Shown here: positions 9,441 to 18,005 of the stretch, piece by piece
Position numbering within the stretch: the stretch's first letter is position 1
Layout: every line of letters starts with the position of its first letter
Position numbers and translations under genes: made by a program
Notes under the pieces: model-generated
Told to the model about the DNA's origin: nothing
Databases searched by the model: none
Seen by the model: the letters and a program-made list of their open reading frames with translations, nothing else
Source of the DNA: Caldilineaceae bacterium
GTDB lineage: Bacteria > Chloroflexota > Anaerolineae > Caldilineales > Caldilineaceae
Reading direction: 5' to 3'
Assembly (NCBI GenBank): GCA_011523365.1
Contig: WTGY01000146.1
Span: 1-64,000 of the forward strand
DNA length: 64,000 nucleotides

Positions 9441-9459
9441 CGGCCATTCTGAATGGCCG
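9441..9459. promoter_or_regulatory. Perfect inverted repeat, candidate operator of the sugar operon
   Basis: Eight-base arms (CGGCCATT and AATGGCCG) are separated by three bases. The site begins a few bases downstream of the predicted transcription start and upstream of the first permease start at 9401. That position suits repressor binding, or a hairpin in the leader RNA. No regulator gene is adjacent, so the protein is unknown. Confidence 0.5.
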
Positions 9460-9471
9460 CAGCAAAAGCAT

Positions 9472-9499
9472 ATTTTAACTTGCTGCCTGAGTTGGTCAA
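9472..9499 (-). promoter_or_regulatory. Predicted sigma-70-type promoter of the sugar transport/catabolism operon
   Basis: On the minus strand a TTGACC box (9494-9499) is followed after 16 bases by TAAAAT (9472-9477). The predicted start near 9465 gives a leader of about 64 bases to the GTG of the first permease. Five of six bases match consensus in each box. Confidence 0.5.
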
Positions 9500-9693
9500 T
9501 AGGCCCGCGTCCCCATTTCCTCAACACGCTTGGGACGCCTGACCGGAGGAACCGGTGATAGGCTACACGACGCCCAACTCATTGTCAAATTTTTCACCAC
9601 TCTCAGAAATAGGGCATCTAACATTGATACATTATAATGGTCCCGCGGTACCCCCTTGACGCAGTACATGACAAGTGCAGGTGAGGATCTTCG

Positions 9694-11844
9694 ATGTCAG
9701 TGCAGACTGGCGAGTGCACCGCTGTGCCAGAATCAAATGAAAACCTGAAACCTCCGGTGGCGACGGTGCAGACCGTCACCCATCGCAATCATGGCGACGA
9801 ACGAGTCGACCAATACTACTGGTTACGGGAGCGCGACAACCCGGCCGTTCTGGCCTATCTCGAAGCTGAAAACAGATATACGGAAGCGATGCTGGCCCAT
9901 ACAGAGGCTCTGCAGGAAACACTCTACGACGAAATGAAGAGTCGTATCAAGGAGACCGATGAATCGGTGCCTGTTTCCCACGGCGGCTACTTCTACTACC
10001 ACCGCGAAGAAGAGGGCAAGCAGTATCGCATCTACTGTCGCAAAAAGGGCAGTCTGAACGCCGACGAACAGGTGTTGATAGACCTGAACCGCGAGGCAGA
10101 AGGTCGCGACTACCTGCGCATGGGAAATTTTTCGGTCAGTCCCGATCATTCACTCCTGGCCTTTGCTCTCGATACTGACGGGTCGGAAACCTACACGCTG
10201 CAGGTCAAGGACCTGACGACCGGCGACCTGCTGCCGGACCGGATCGAAAACACGTACTACGGGCTGGAGTGGGGGAACGACAATCGTACCCTTTACTACA
10301 CCACGCTCGATCCCGCCCTTCGGCCTCACAAACTGCACCGCCACCGCCTGGGCGACCCCGTTTCCGATGACGAGGTCGTCTATCATGAGGAGGACGAGCG
10401 CTTCTTTCTGCGGCTCTATAAGGCCAAGAGCGAGCGCTACATCTTCTTCGCCCTCGGCAGTGCCGTAACCACCGAAGTCCATGCCATAGACGCTGAAAAT
10501 CACGGAGGCGAGCCCCTCCTGATCCAATCGCGTGTCCAGGACATGGAGTATTTCGTCACGCACCATTACCTATCGACCGGGGAGGAACGCTTCCTCATTC
10601 TTACAAACTGGGAGGCGGAGAATTTCCGCGTGATGGCGGCGCCGGTCGACGCGCCCGCCAAAGAAAACTGGCAGGAACTAATTCCTCATTCCGCCGAGGT
10701 CATGCTGGACCATATCGAACCGTTTCAGGACTTCCTGGTTGTCTGGGAGCGGGAGGACGGCCTTACCCATATACGGATTCAGGACCTGCAAACCGGGGCC
10801 TTTTTCAGAGGAGAAGAATCTTCATCCCACCGTGTCGAACAGCTGGAGCCTGTCTATACAGTTTCCCGCGGCCAGAATCCTGATTTCAACAGTCAGGTCC
10901 TGCGCTATCGCTACACTTCTCTTGTCTCCCCGCCGACTGTCTTTGACTATGAAATGGGAAATCGTAACCGTACGCTGCGCAAACAGGACGAAGTGAACGG
11001 CTATGATCCCGCGGCCTACACGACCGAGCGCATCTGGGCGTCCGCGTCCGACGGCGTCCAAGTGCCGGTTTCGCTTGTCTACCCCGCTGAACTGAACAGG
11101 GACGGCCAGAACCCCTGCTTACTGATCGGCTATGGCTCCTATGGCATGAGCTACGATCCCTTCTTCAGCAGCAACCTTGTGAGTCTGCTGCAACGGGGCT
11201 TCGTAGTCGCCTACGCTCACATTCGCGGCGGCGGTGAGATGGGAAGACAGTGGAAAGAAGACGGCAAATATCTCAAAAAGAAGAACACCTTCACCGATTT
11301 CATTGCCTGCGCGGAGGCAATTATCGATAGCGGCTACACTTCACCAAGGCGCCTTGTGATCAGCGGTCGCAGTGCCGGCGGCCTGCTGATGGGCGCGGTA
11401 ACCAACAAACGGCCGGATCTGTTTGCAGGCGTCGTCGCCGGTGTTCCCTTTGTCGACGTCGTTAACACCATGCTCGACGCCAGCATCCCCCTAACGGTCA
11501 TCGAATGGGAGGAATGGGGCAACCCGGCCGATCCGGAGTACTACCACTACATGAAGAGCTATTCACCCTATGACAACGTCGAGGCCAAGGATTACCCGGC
11601 CATTTTGGCCACCGCGGGCCTCAACGATCCGAGAGTGCAATATTGGGAGCCAGCCAAGTGGGTGGCCAAACTGCGAGCGTGCAAGACCGACGATAACCCG
11701 CTACTGCTCAAAACCGAGATGGGGGCCGGTCATTTCAGCAAGTCCGGTCGCTACGACTACCTGGAGGAGGTTGCCTTGGAGTATGCGTTCATTTTGGACA
11801 CCACTGATTCTGTCCCTTTCAATGACGGGAGCGGTGGACGATGA
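9694..11844 (+). CDS. S9 family peptidase, oligopeptidase B
   Basis: 716 residues, normal length for oligopeptidase B. An N-terminal seven-bladed beta-propeller is followed by an alpha/beta-hydrolase domain. The catalytic triad is visible as S560 (GRSAGG), D645 (GLNDPRVQYWEPAKW) and H680 (GAGHFSKSGRYDY). The family fingerprint AHIRGGGEMGRQWKEDGKYLKKKNTFTDF is also present. These enzymes cut short peptides after Lys or Arg in the cytoplasm; no signal peptide is visible. Its stop overlaps the start of the next gene by four bases (ATGA), indicating translational coupling. A TATAAT-like box lies at 9633-9638, but I found no convincing -35 box. Confidence 0.93.
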   Translation: MSVQTGECTAVPESNENLKPPVATVQTVTHRNHGDERVDQYYWLRERDNPAVLAYLEAENRYTEAMLAHTEALQETLYDEMKSRIKETDESVPVSHGGYFYYHREEEGKQYRIYCRKKGSLNADEQVLIDLNREAEGRDYLRMGNFSVSPDHSLLAFALDTDGSETYTLQVKDLTTGDLLPDRIENTYYGLEWGNDNRTLYYTTLDPALRPHKLHRHRLGDPVSDDEVVYHEEDERFFLRLYKAKSERYIFFALGSAVTTEVHAIDAENHGGEPLLIQSRVQDMEYFVTHHYLSTGEERFLILTNWEAENFRVMAAPVDAPAKENWQELIPHSAEVMLDHIEPFQDFLVVWEREDGLTHIRIQDLQTGAFFRGEESSSHRVEQLEPVYTVSRGQNPDFNSQVLRYRYTSLVSPPTVFDYEMGNRNRTLRKQDEVNGYDPAAYTTERIWASASDGVQVPVSLVYPAELNRDGQNPCLLIGYGSYGMSYDPFFSSNLVSLLQRGFVVAYAHIRGGGEMGRQWKEDGKYLKKKNTFTDFIACAEAIIDSGYTSPRRLVISGRSAGGLLMGAVTNKRPDLFAGVVAGVPFVDVVNTMLDASIPLTVIEWEEWGNPADPEYYHYMKSYSPYDNVEAKDYPAILATAGLNDPRVQYWEPAKWVAKLRACKTDDNPLLLKTEMGAGHFSKSGRYDYLEEVALEYAFILDTTDSVPFNDGSGGR

Positions 11845-12566
11845 TTAGGTTGATCGATAGAGAGTTCGTGCGAATACGATCCTATGCGTTCCCTTCGATT
11901 TCCCTGCCGCAGCTGTCAAAGTCGCTGCCGCAGAATCTGCGCCGAGAAATGACGAGTCTGGAAGTGGACGGGGATGATCTGGTGACCATTCGCTACCATC
12001 TGCGAAGCCGGGTCGCCTGCATCCAAACACGCGACGGAGTCGTTTCCTGGCAAGTCAGCGAGCCCTGTAAACTGCAGATCAGTTACCGCAAGGGTACTCC
12101 GCAGTCTCACCCGGACACTGACCCCGCCGAACAGGCTGCCAGGATCTCAACCTGGGACTCCCTTTCCCCTGCGAGAATGCACCCGATTGAGTCTGCGGGC
12201 TCCCTGGCAGAAGAAGAAAAGGAAGAGCACAGTCTGAGCCAAAGTATCGTCGCCCAACCTGTACTCGAAGAGGAACTCGATTCGCCTCTCGGCGTTCACA
12301 ACGGCGAATTTACCCACCTGCACCTTCAAAATGGCAGAAATGGCTCCATTGCCGACCTCTACCCCCATGGGAATGACGGGAACGGAGCAGGTGTTCAGAT
12401 GCACCACGGATATGTCCGTCTCGAACTGCTGGAAGGTGAGTCCAAGACGGCGCATACCATCTTGAGCTCCGATTCCTACAGTCTCGCCAGCCTCGGACGT
12501 TTCTGTCTGCTGGCGGAAACACTGGCAGGATGGATGAAGGCGACAACGGGCGTGGTCAGTAGCTAG
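11841..12566 (+). CDS. Hypothetical protein coupled to oligopeptidase B
   Basis: 241 residues; I do not recognise the family. It starts within the stop codon of the peptidase gene, which supports translation. Residues 1-90 look like a small mixed domain (SLEVDGDDLVTIRYHLRSRVACIQTRDGVVSW). Residues 95-150 are a low-complexity acidic linker with EEEKEEHSL, and the rest is moderately hydrophobic with a possible terminal helix. There is no signal peptide or clear membrane segment. A regulator or partner of the peptidase is possible but unsupported beyond position. The linker may be poorly conserved, and the second half could be a separate small domain. Confidence 0.6.
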   Translation: MIRLIDREFVRIRSYAFPSISLPQLSKSLPQNLRREMTSLEVDGDDLVTIRYHLRSRVACIQTRDGVVSWQVSEPCKLQISYRKGTPQSHPDTDPAEQAARISTWDSLSPARMHPIESAGSLAEEEKEEHSLSQSIVAQPVLEEELDSPLGVHNGEFTHLHLQNGRNGSIADLYPHGNDGNGAGVQMHHGYVRLELLEGESKTAHTILSSDSYSLASLGRFCLLAETLAGWMKATTGVVSS

Positions 12567-12622
12567 ATAAAGAAGCGAAATACATACCACTAACCCATAT
12601 CCACTGCAGCTTGAGGACCGAA

Positions 12623-13366
12623 ATGACTCGGATTGCCATGTGGTGTGCGCCGCGCACCATCTCAACGGCACTCATGCGCGCCTGGGAAAATCGCCCGGAC
12701 ACGACCGTGATCGACGAGCCGTTTTACGCTCATTACCTGCACGTCACCGGCATCGACCATCCGGCGAGTGAAGAAATCATCGCCAGCTATGAGACTGACT
12801 GGCGCATCGTTGCTCGCACGCTAACCGAAGACCATCTGCCCGAAGGCGCGGCGATCTGGTACCAGAAGCATATGGCCCATCACATGTTGGACCATATCGA
12901 GCTGGACTGGCTGGACAAGCTGGCCAACTGCTTTCTTATCCGATCGCCGGTCGAGGTAATCACCTCGTATATCAAGGTGCGGGCCCAGCCCACGCTCCTG
13001 GATCTCGGTTTCCCGCAACTGCTGAGGCTGTTTGAGGCCGTCCGCGGCAACTCAGGCTCGATTCCTCCGGTCATAGACAGTCAGGACGTCTTGGAGGACC
13101 CCAGCGGCACGCTCAAACTGCTTTGTGACGCGGTGTCAGTGCCCTTCTCCGAGCGGATGCTCTCCTGGCCGCCGGGCCGCCGCGACAACGACGGCGTCTG
13201 GGCGCCCCACTGGTACGCGGCTGTAGAAAAATCAACCGGCTTCGCTCCCTACCGTCCCAAGAACGAAGCCGTACCCCCGCAACTGCAGGACCTTCTCGCC
13301 CAGGCGCAGGAAGCTTACCAGGAACTTTACCGGTTCCGACTGACGACAAGGAATCGCGGTCAGTGA
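12623..13366 (+). CDS. Sulfotransferase-like P-loop protein
   Basis: About 247 residues from the ATG at 12623, which follows a GAGG ribosome site; the frame also opens at a TTG twelve bases earlier. The N-terminus MTRIAMWCAPRTISTALMRAWENR carries the sulfotransferase-type 5'-phosphosulfate loop (APRTxSTALMRA). A second motif near residues 105-120 (FLIRSPVEVITSYIKVR) resembles the 3'-phosphate-binding RxPxxxxxSY segment. These features point to PAPS-dependent sulfo transfer or a related P-loop activity. The class IV aminotransferase-like gene follows after 50 bp. In plants and some animals homologous domains are fused as branched-chain aminotransferase-like proteins, so the two probably work together. 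Confidence 0.78.
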   Translation: MTRIAMWCAPRTISTALMRAWENRPDTTVIDEPFYAHYLHVTGIDHPASEEIIASYETDWRIVARTLTEDHLPEGAAIWYQKHMAHHMLDHIELDWLDKLANCFLIRSPVEVITSYIKVRAQPTLLDLGFPQLLRLFEAVRGNSGSIPPVIDSQDVLEDPSGTLKLLCDAVSVPFSERMLSWPPGRRDNDGVWAPHWYAAVEKSTGFAPYRPKNEAVPPQLQDLLAQAQEAYQELYRFRLTTRNRGQ

Positions 13367-13416
13367 ACAGTGCCGGGGTTGGACGCACAGTCCGTTGAGC
13401 TTTGGAGTACTGAAAA

Positions 13417-14322
13417 ATGCTGCAGAGATTCTACGAAGCCAATCGCCATCTTCTGGTCAACATCAACGGGCAGCTCGTTCACAGGGACGAGGCCGGAGTC
13501 AGCCCTTTCGACTCCTCCGTGCAAAATGGCGATGCTGTCTGGGAAGGTCTGCGACTCTACGACGGGCGTATCTTCAAACTGGAGGAGCATCTGGACCGGC
13601 TCCAGGACGGTGCAAAAGCCCTTGCCTACGAAGGCGTTCCTTCGAATGAGGAGATCGTGGATCAGGTGCGGCAAACGCTTAAAGCCAACGAAATGCAGGA
13701 CAACGTCCATGTCCGCCTGACTCTTACCCGCGGCGTCAAGTACACAAGCGGCATGGATCCTCGCATCAATACGAGCGGCACAACGCTGATCGTCCTGGCC
13801 GAACACAAACCGCCGGTCTACGACCGCGGCGGCATCCGCCTGATCACCTCCGGCATCCGTCGCATTCCCCCTGACTGTCTCGACCAGAACATCCACTCCT
13901 GCAATATGCTCAACTCAATACTGGCCAAGATCCAGGCCAACACCGCCGGCGTCGACGATGCGGTGATGCTGGATACGAACGGCTTTGTCGCCGAAACCAA
14001 TGCCACCCATCTCTTCCTGGTCAAACGCGGTATCGTTGCGACCTCCCACACGCACTCCTGCCCCGAAGGAATCACCCGCGCCACCGTGCTGGAACTGTGC
14101 CGGACACATCGGATTCTCGCAGAAGTGCGCGATATTTCCCTGCCTGAGCTATACCGGGCCGATGAGCTGTTCTGTACCGGTACGATGGGCGAATTAACGC
14201 CCGTGACCGAGTTGGACGGACGCACAATTGGTACAGGAGACGGCGGGCCGGTCACCCAACGACTGAGTCAACTATACGCCGAACTGACCCGTAGCTCAGG
14301 CTTTCCCATTCTGGTCGACTGA
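13417..14322 (+). CDS. Class IV aminotransferase-like protein lacking the expected PLP lysine
   Basis: 301 residues with the fold-type IV aminotransferase pattern: SPFDSSVQNGDAVWEGLRLYDG near the N-terminus, ETNATHLFLVKRG near 190, and the cofactor-binding PEGITRATVLELCR and CTGTMGELTPV motifs towards the C-terminus. Normally a lysine in the segment before NxLxNxLAK forms the internal aldimine. Here that segment reads LDQNIHSCNMLNSILAK (residues 155-171), and the only lysine is K171, which is a separate position in relatives. It may therefore bind PLP without being a normal transaminase, use another residue, or be inactive. It follows the sulfotransferase-like gene and probably shares its transcript. 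A truncated copy of its 3' end lies near 17.6 kb. Confidence 0.82.
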   Translation: MLQRFYEANRHLLVNINGQLVHRDEAGVSPFDSSVQNGDAVWEGLRLYDGRIFKLEEHLDRLQDGAKALAYEGVPSNEEIVDQVRQTLKANEMQDNVHVRLTLTRGVKYTSGMDPRINTSGTTLIVLAEHKPPVYDRGGIRLITSGIRRIPPDCLDQNIHSCNMLNSILAKIQANTAGVDDAVMLDTNGFVAETNATHLFLVKRGIVATSHTHSCPEGITRATVLELCRTHRILAEVRDISLPELYRADELFCTGTMGELTPVTELDGRTIGTGDGGPVTQRLSQLYAELTRSSGFPILVD

Positions 14323-14329
14323 AATACAA

Positions 14330-14580
14330 GCAGTGTCACGCCAGGCTGCCCCGACTCGCTCAGATTTCGAGCGGCCAGGGTCTGGTAGTGCACGAAGTCT
14401 GAAGCCGCGCCCACCTCGACTTCGGTGACGGTGTCTGAAACTCCGCGCAAGAACTGTGCTCGTCTCCCGGGAGCAACTCCGCTGGTAGTCCGCCTGAGGA
14501 AGCCAGCGTTGTGTCAGGCCAGGCCTCCAACTCCTCGAAGGCAACAGGGCACGATTTCCTTGCCCCTTTTGACTGCTCTC
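14330..14580 (-). pseudogene. Possible frameshifted gene remnant
   Basis: On the minus strand two adjacent frames give protein-like sequence that joins if one base is restored near 14447: an upstream part (FEELEAWPDTTLASSGGLPA) and a downstream part (GVSDTVTEVEVGAASDFVHY, then LAARNLSESGQPGVTLLVFQ) ending just after the aminotransferase-like gene. I cannot assign a family. The rest of the 360-bp gap before the membrane-protein gene contains nothing else I recognise. Confidence 0.3.
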
Positions 14581-14682
14581 ACAGTAGAAATGTATACTCT
14601 GAGAGGCGGTGAAACGGCGAATACGCGTCTTGGCTGCTAAGCCATCTGACAGGCAGTCCTCTCTGAGCCAAACAAAAACCCC

Positions 14683-17469
14683 ATGCAGACGACCCTAGAC
14701 TCAAAGGTGCCTGGAGCCATCACCACAGGAGGCTGGCTTCAGACCCTGGCGGTTTTTTCATCCATTGCTTTACTAACGGCGCTCTTGATTAGTCCCCTCT
14801 GGCATCCGCAAGGAATCCCAGGGGGCAACTCCGACCTGAGAATCCACATTCTGCGCGCGGCTGCTGTAGAGCAATCCTTTGAACAAGGCGTGATATGGCC
14901 GCGTTGGGTCCCTGATGTTTACCGGGGTCTGGGCGCCCCTGTCTTCCACCACTACAGTCCAGGTCTGTATTGGCTGGTCGCAGCGGTCCACTGGACAGGT
15001 ATCCGTCTGGACACTGCCTTTCGAATAGTGGTCACCTGCGTGTTTTTTCTTTCAGGAATGGGGACTTACGGCTGGCTCAGAAAGATATTCAGCCAGCCTG
15101 CAGCCCTTGCAGGCGCCGCCCTGTTCCTCGCTCAACCCCATTTCATCTTCGCCGAGTACTACTACCTGGGTGATTACCCTCAGATGTTGGCCCTCCTGCT
15201 GCTGCCGGTCTGTCTGTGGGCAGTAACGGCCCTCCACTTCCGGCCAACTCCATGGTACTGGTTGTCTGCCGTGGTCGCACTTTCGGCCCTGGTGCTCAGC
15301 CACAATTTGACTGCGATCATGGGAGCGGTCATCCTGTTGTTGAACTGGCTCTTTCTTGCGCTGGTTTACCGGCGCGTTGACGGGCTGCTACGTTGCGCTC
15401 TGGCCGCGCTCGTTGCGGCTTCCGTTACAGCGGCTTTCTGGCTGCCTGCCCTCGTCGACCTGCCCTTTGTGCAGTTTGAGAACGCGCTCAAAGTCAGGAT
15501 CAACTATAAGGCAGGCTTCTACAGTCTGCTTGAGCTTACATCCTTTCAGCCGGCCTTCCTGGACAGCAGCGCGGGAAACCCTTTGATGCCCCCTGCCTTT
15601 ACTTTCGGCGTCATTCAGTGGCTGGCCCTGGGATTGTGTCTGATCAGTTCAGTCTTTGCGAGGTCCCGCGAACGAAGGCTTTGGGGTCTTGCCGGATGCC
15701 TCCTGGCACTGTTCTTTCTGGCTTTTACGATGCCCCTTTCTGAGCCAGTCTGGGATTCCCTGCCATGGCTGAACTTTCTCCAGTTTCGTTTCCGGCTGCT
15801 GCCGTTTGCAACAATAGGCTCCCTTTCTGCAGCCGCGCTGGCGGTGGACGCCTGGCCAAGTAGGCATCGATGGCTTCCAGCATTCGTCCTGCTCTTTGGC
15901 TCCATCTTGCCCGCGTTTCCTTATCTTTTTCCGAATTTGGCCTCGTTCACTTCCTTTTGGGCGGTTGAGGGCATTCCCGGCGAGAGCGAAATTTCAGGTC
16001 AGGAGCAAACATTCGACTGGGACTACATTGTTGGTACCGGTGAATTCCTGGTTCGTGGTGCCGACATGGACTTGGCCAAAGGTGTGAAGGAGGAACCTGA
16101 GGCAACGCCACTGTACTGGCATTCCCCTCACCAAGCTGTAGCAGACTTGCCCTCCCAATCAGGCCCATCTCTGCTCCGGCTACATTTCCATCCTGGTTGG
16201 GCTGCAGGACAGGGGGCAGTGCTCGAAAAAGGAACGTCAGGCTGGACCCAGGTTTCAAAATGGCCTGAAAGCGGAGAGCAACTGGAAATCCGTTGGGCTG
16301 GCACTTCATCGCAGCACTGGGGACAGCGCATCAGCCTTTTCGGGATGTTTGTAACCGCCGCGGGAATTGCATTGCTGGCCCGTAAGCGTCAACCCTTCGT
16401 CGCAGTTCAAGGGGGAGAGGCACCAAATGTCGAGAGGCGGCGTTTTCCGACAGTAGCCGTCCCTATGACAGTCACCGTTCTTCTGGTGCTCCTGGCTCGC
16501 TATGCAGTAGACCAGTATTCAGAAGGACCTTTCATCTGGAACTCCCCTCCCGGCCACGTGCCCTTTTCCATCCAGGGGGAGCCTACATACATTGGAGACT
16601 CTTCAACTGGTCAAATGACCCTGCTTGGCTGGAAGCTGCTCAGCAGTCCCACCCCCAAGCCTGGCGAATCGGTCATCATTCGTCTGTTCTGGCGGGCGAA
16701 TCAGAAAATCGACGAAGACCTGCATACTCTGCTCCACCTGTATTCGCCTTCTCTGAAGCACTCCTGGGCCGCCGACGCCCAAGGTACCATTCGTATTCCA
16801 ACCAAGATCTGGGACCCTGATAAGTACTACATCGAAACGATGTTTCTTCCTATTCCTCTGGATGTCCCACCGCTGACACTGTCGCTGGCAGCGGGATTGT
16901 CCTCCTCTACGCATGGAAGGCTGGACGTAACGGGGTCCGACAGCGGCCTCATGCACCTGCGCGACATTGAAGTCGCGCCTGTCCGGCCAGGAATGTTTCA
17001 GCAGGTGCGGCCCGCGATTGAATCGCTGGCCGAAACTGCAGACGGCATGCGCTTGCAAGGATACGACCTGGCTTCTCAAAGTGAAGATCTCACGCTCCGC
17101 CTCTTCTGGGAGACTGGAGACGGCGTCTCGAACGACTGGACAACCTTTATCCATATGCTGGACGGCCATGGTGACCTGGTCGCTCAATTCGATGGCCCTC
17201 CTCTGGGGGGACTGCTGCCCACCAGCCAGTGGCACCGCGATGCGCTCTATATTGACCGGCGAAAAATCACGTTGCCTGGCGGCCTGGCCCAAGGAGACTA
17301 TCATCTTCGCGTTGGTCTCTATGACTTCGCCACAGGAGAACGTTTGCCTCTCCGACCGCGTGATGCTGAGGACAATCAGTTCGAAGACGGGCAGCTACTG
17401 GTAAGGCTGAAACTTCAACCATCAGAGGAGCTGCAGGACTCCTGCTATATCTGTTCGGGCGACCAGTAG
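14683..17469 (+). CDS. Large multi-spanning membrane protein (6-pyruvoyl-tetrahydropterin-synthase-related / YfhO-like)
   Basis: 928 residues. Roughly the first 450 residues hold about ten membrane helices, with conserved-looking loops such as SDLRIHILRAAAVEQSFEQG and the FAEYYYLGDYPQ segment typical of GT-C-like membrane proteins. Two more hydrophobic helices lie near 550 and 595. The C-terminal 300 residues are soluble and beta-rich, with two repeats of a sandwich-like module: RLFWRANQKIDEDLHTLLHL near 665 and RLFWETGDGVSNDWTTFIHM near 805. The protein probably handles a lipid-linked sugar or a surface polymer at the membrane, judged from fold class only. No strong ribosome site precedes the ATG. 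The gene is flanked by decayed sequence on both sides. Confidence 0.75.
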   Translation: MQTTLDSKVPGAITTGGWLQTLAVFSSIALLTALLISPLWHPQGIPGGNSDLRIHILRAAAVEQSFEQGVIWPRWVPDVYRGLGAPVFHHYSPGLYWLVAAVHWTGIRLDTAFRIVVTCVFFLSGMGTYGWLRKIFSQPAALAGAALFLAQPHFIFAEYYYLGDYPQMLALLLLPVCLWAVTALHFRPTPWYWLSAVVALSALVLSHNLTAIMGAVILLLNWLFLALVYRRVDGLLRCALAALVAASVTAAFWLPALVDLPFVQFENALKVRINYKAGFYSLLELTSFQPAFLDSSAGNPLMPPAFTFGVIQWLALGLCLISSVFARSRERRLWGLAGCLLALFFLAFTMPLSEPVWDSLPWLNFLQFRFRLLPFATIGSLSAAALAVDAWPSRHRWLPAFVLLFGSILPAFPYLFPNLASFTSFWAVEGIPGESEISGQEQTFDWDYIVGTGEFLVRGADMDLAKGVKEEPEATPLYWHSPHQAVADLPSQSGPSLLRLHFHPGWAAGQGAVLEKGTSGWTQVSKWPESGEQLEIRWAGTSSQHWGQRISLFGMFVTAAGIALLARKRQPFVAVQGGEAPNVERRRFPTVAVPMTVTVLLVLLARYAVDQYSEGPFIWNSPPGHVPFSIQGEPTYIGDSSTGQMTLLGWKLLSSPTPKPGESVIIRLFWRANQKIDEDLHTLLHLYSPSLKHSWAADAQGTIRIPTKIWDPDKYYIETMFLPIPLDVPPLTLSLAAGLSSSTHGRLDVTGSDSGLMHLRDIEVAPVRPGMFQQVRPAIESLAETADGMRLQGYDLASQSEDLTLRLFWETGDGVSNDWTTFIHMLDGHGDLVAQFDGPPLGGLLPTSQWHRDALYIDRRKITLPGGLAQGDYHLRVGLYDFATGERLPLRPRDAEDNQFEDGQLLVRLKLQPSEELQDSCYICSGDQ

Positions 17470-18005
17470 ATGAACAGCCGACCAACTGCGTTCATTTCGG
17501 GCACAGTTTTGGATGGGGACCGATGAATCGGCGATGGTCAGATGCCGGGGTGGAACAGCAGATGTGCTCCGCCAAATCGTCTTCTTGCGCTGACTCGCAT
17601 CTGGAGCAGAAAGCGGCGAGCAAGTCCGTCAACGCCTAAAGCCACTGTGCGCCGAACTGACCCGTAGCACATGCTTCTCCATTCTGGCTGACCGAGAAAG
17701 GGAGGAGAAGGTGTGGTCCGTCCCCTCGAACGAGCCACACTTCAGGGCTGCCACCTGAACGCTTCGTGCGCCCCCGGGCGCAGCCTACTTTATCGGAGGG
17801 TCCTGCGAGGGTTTTCTTCGCCAGAGCCGGACTGCCATCCGTGCTCTGAAGTGAGAGGTTGGCTGCTTTGAGTATCAGCTTAGACAAGGCGGGTTAAACG
17901 GGCTGCAAGAGGCGGTTAACGATTGGTCAAGAACCGGTTACCCGCCTCGCGTGGCCGGCGAACACTACTTTTGCTAATCGCAGGAAAATCTCCGCTGCCC
18001 GTTGA
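17470..18005. other. Intergenic region with decayed sequence
   Basis: No intact gene. The first part contains the degraded aminotransferase-like remnant annotated separately. The remainder (about 17700-18005) shows no ORF with family features and no clear terminator. It separates the plus-strand membrane-protein gene from the convergent glcF gene. Confidence 0.5.
17590..17696 (+). pseudogene. Degraded partial copy of the 3' end of the aminotransferase-like gene
   Basis: Bases 17651-17668 are identical to 14278-14295 (GCCGAACTGACCCGTAGC). The flanks also match at many positions on both sides, including the CCATTCTGG-CGAC end of the coding region, but with several changes and small indels. Similarity fades upstream of about 17590. 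It lies in the same orientation 3.37 kb downstream of the intact gene, so a tandem duplication followed by decay, with the membrane-protein gene lying between, is likely. Confidence 0.6.

Noticed and set aside
9402-9527. Upstream extension of the first permease to 9527
   Set aside because: It would begin before the predicted promoter and adds an unlikely Cys/Trp-rich tail.
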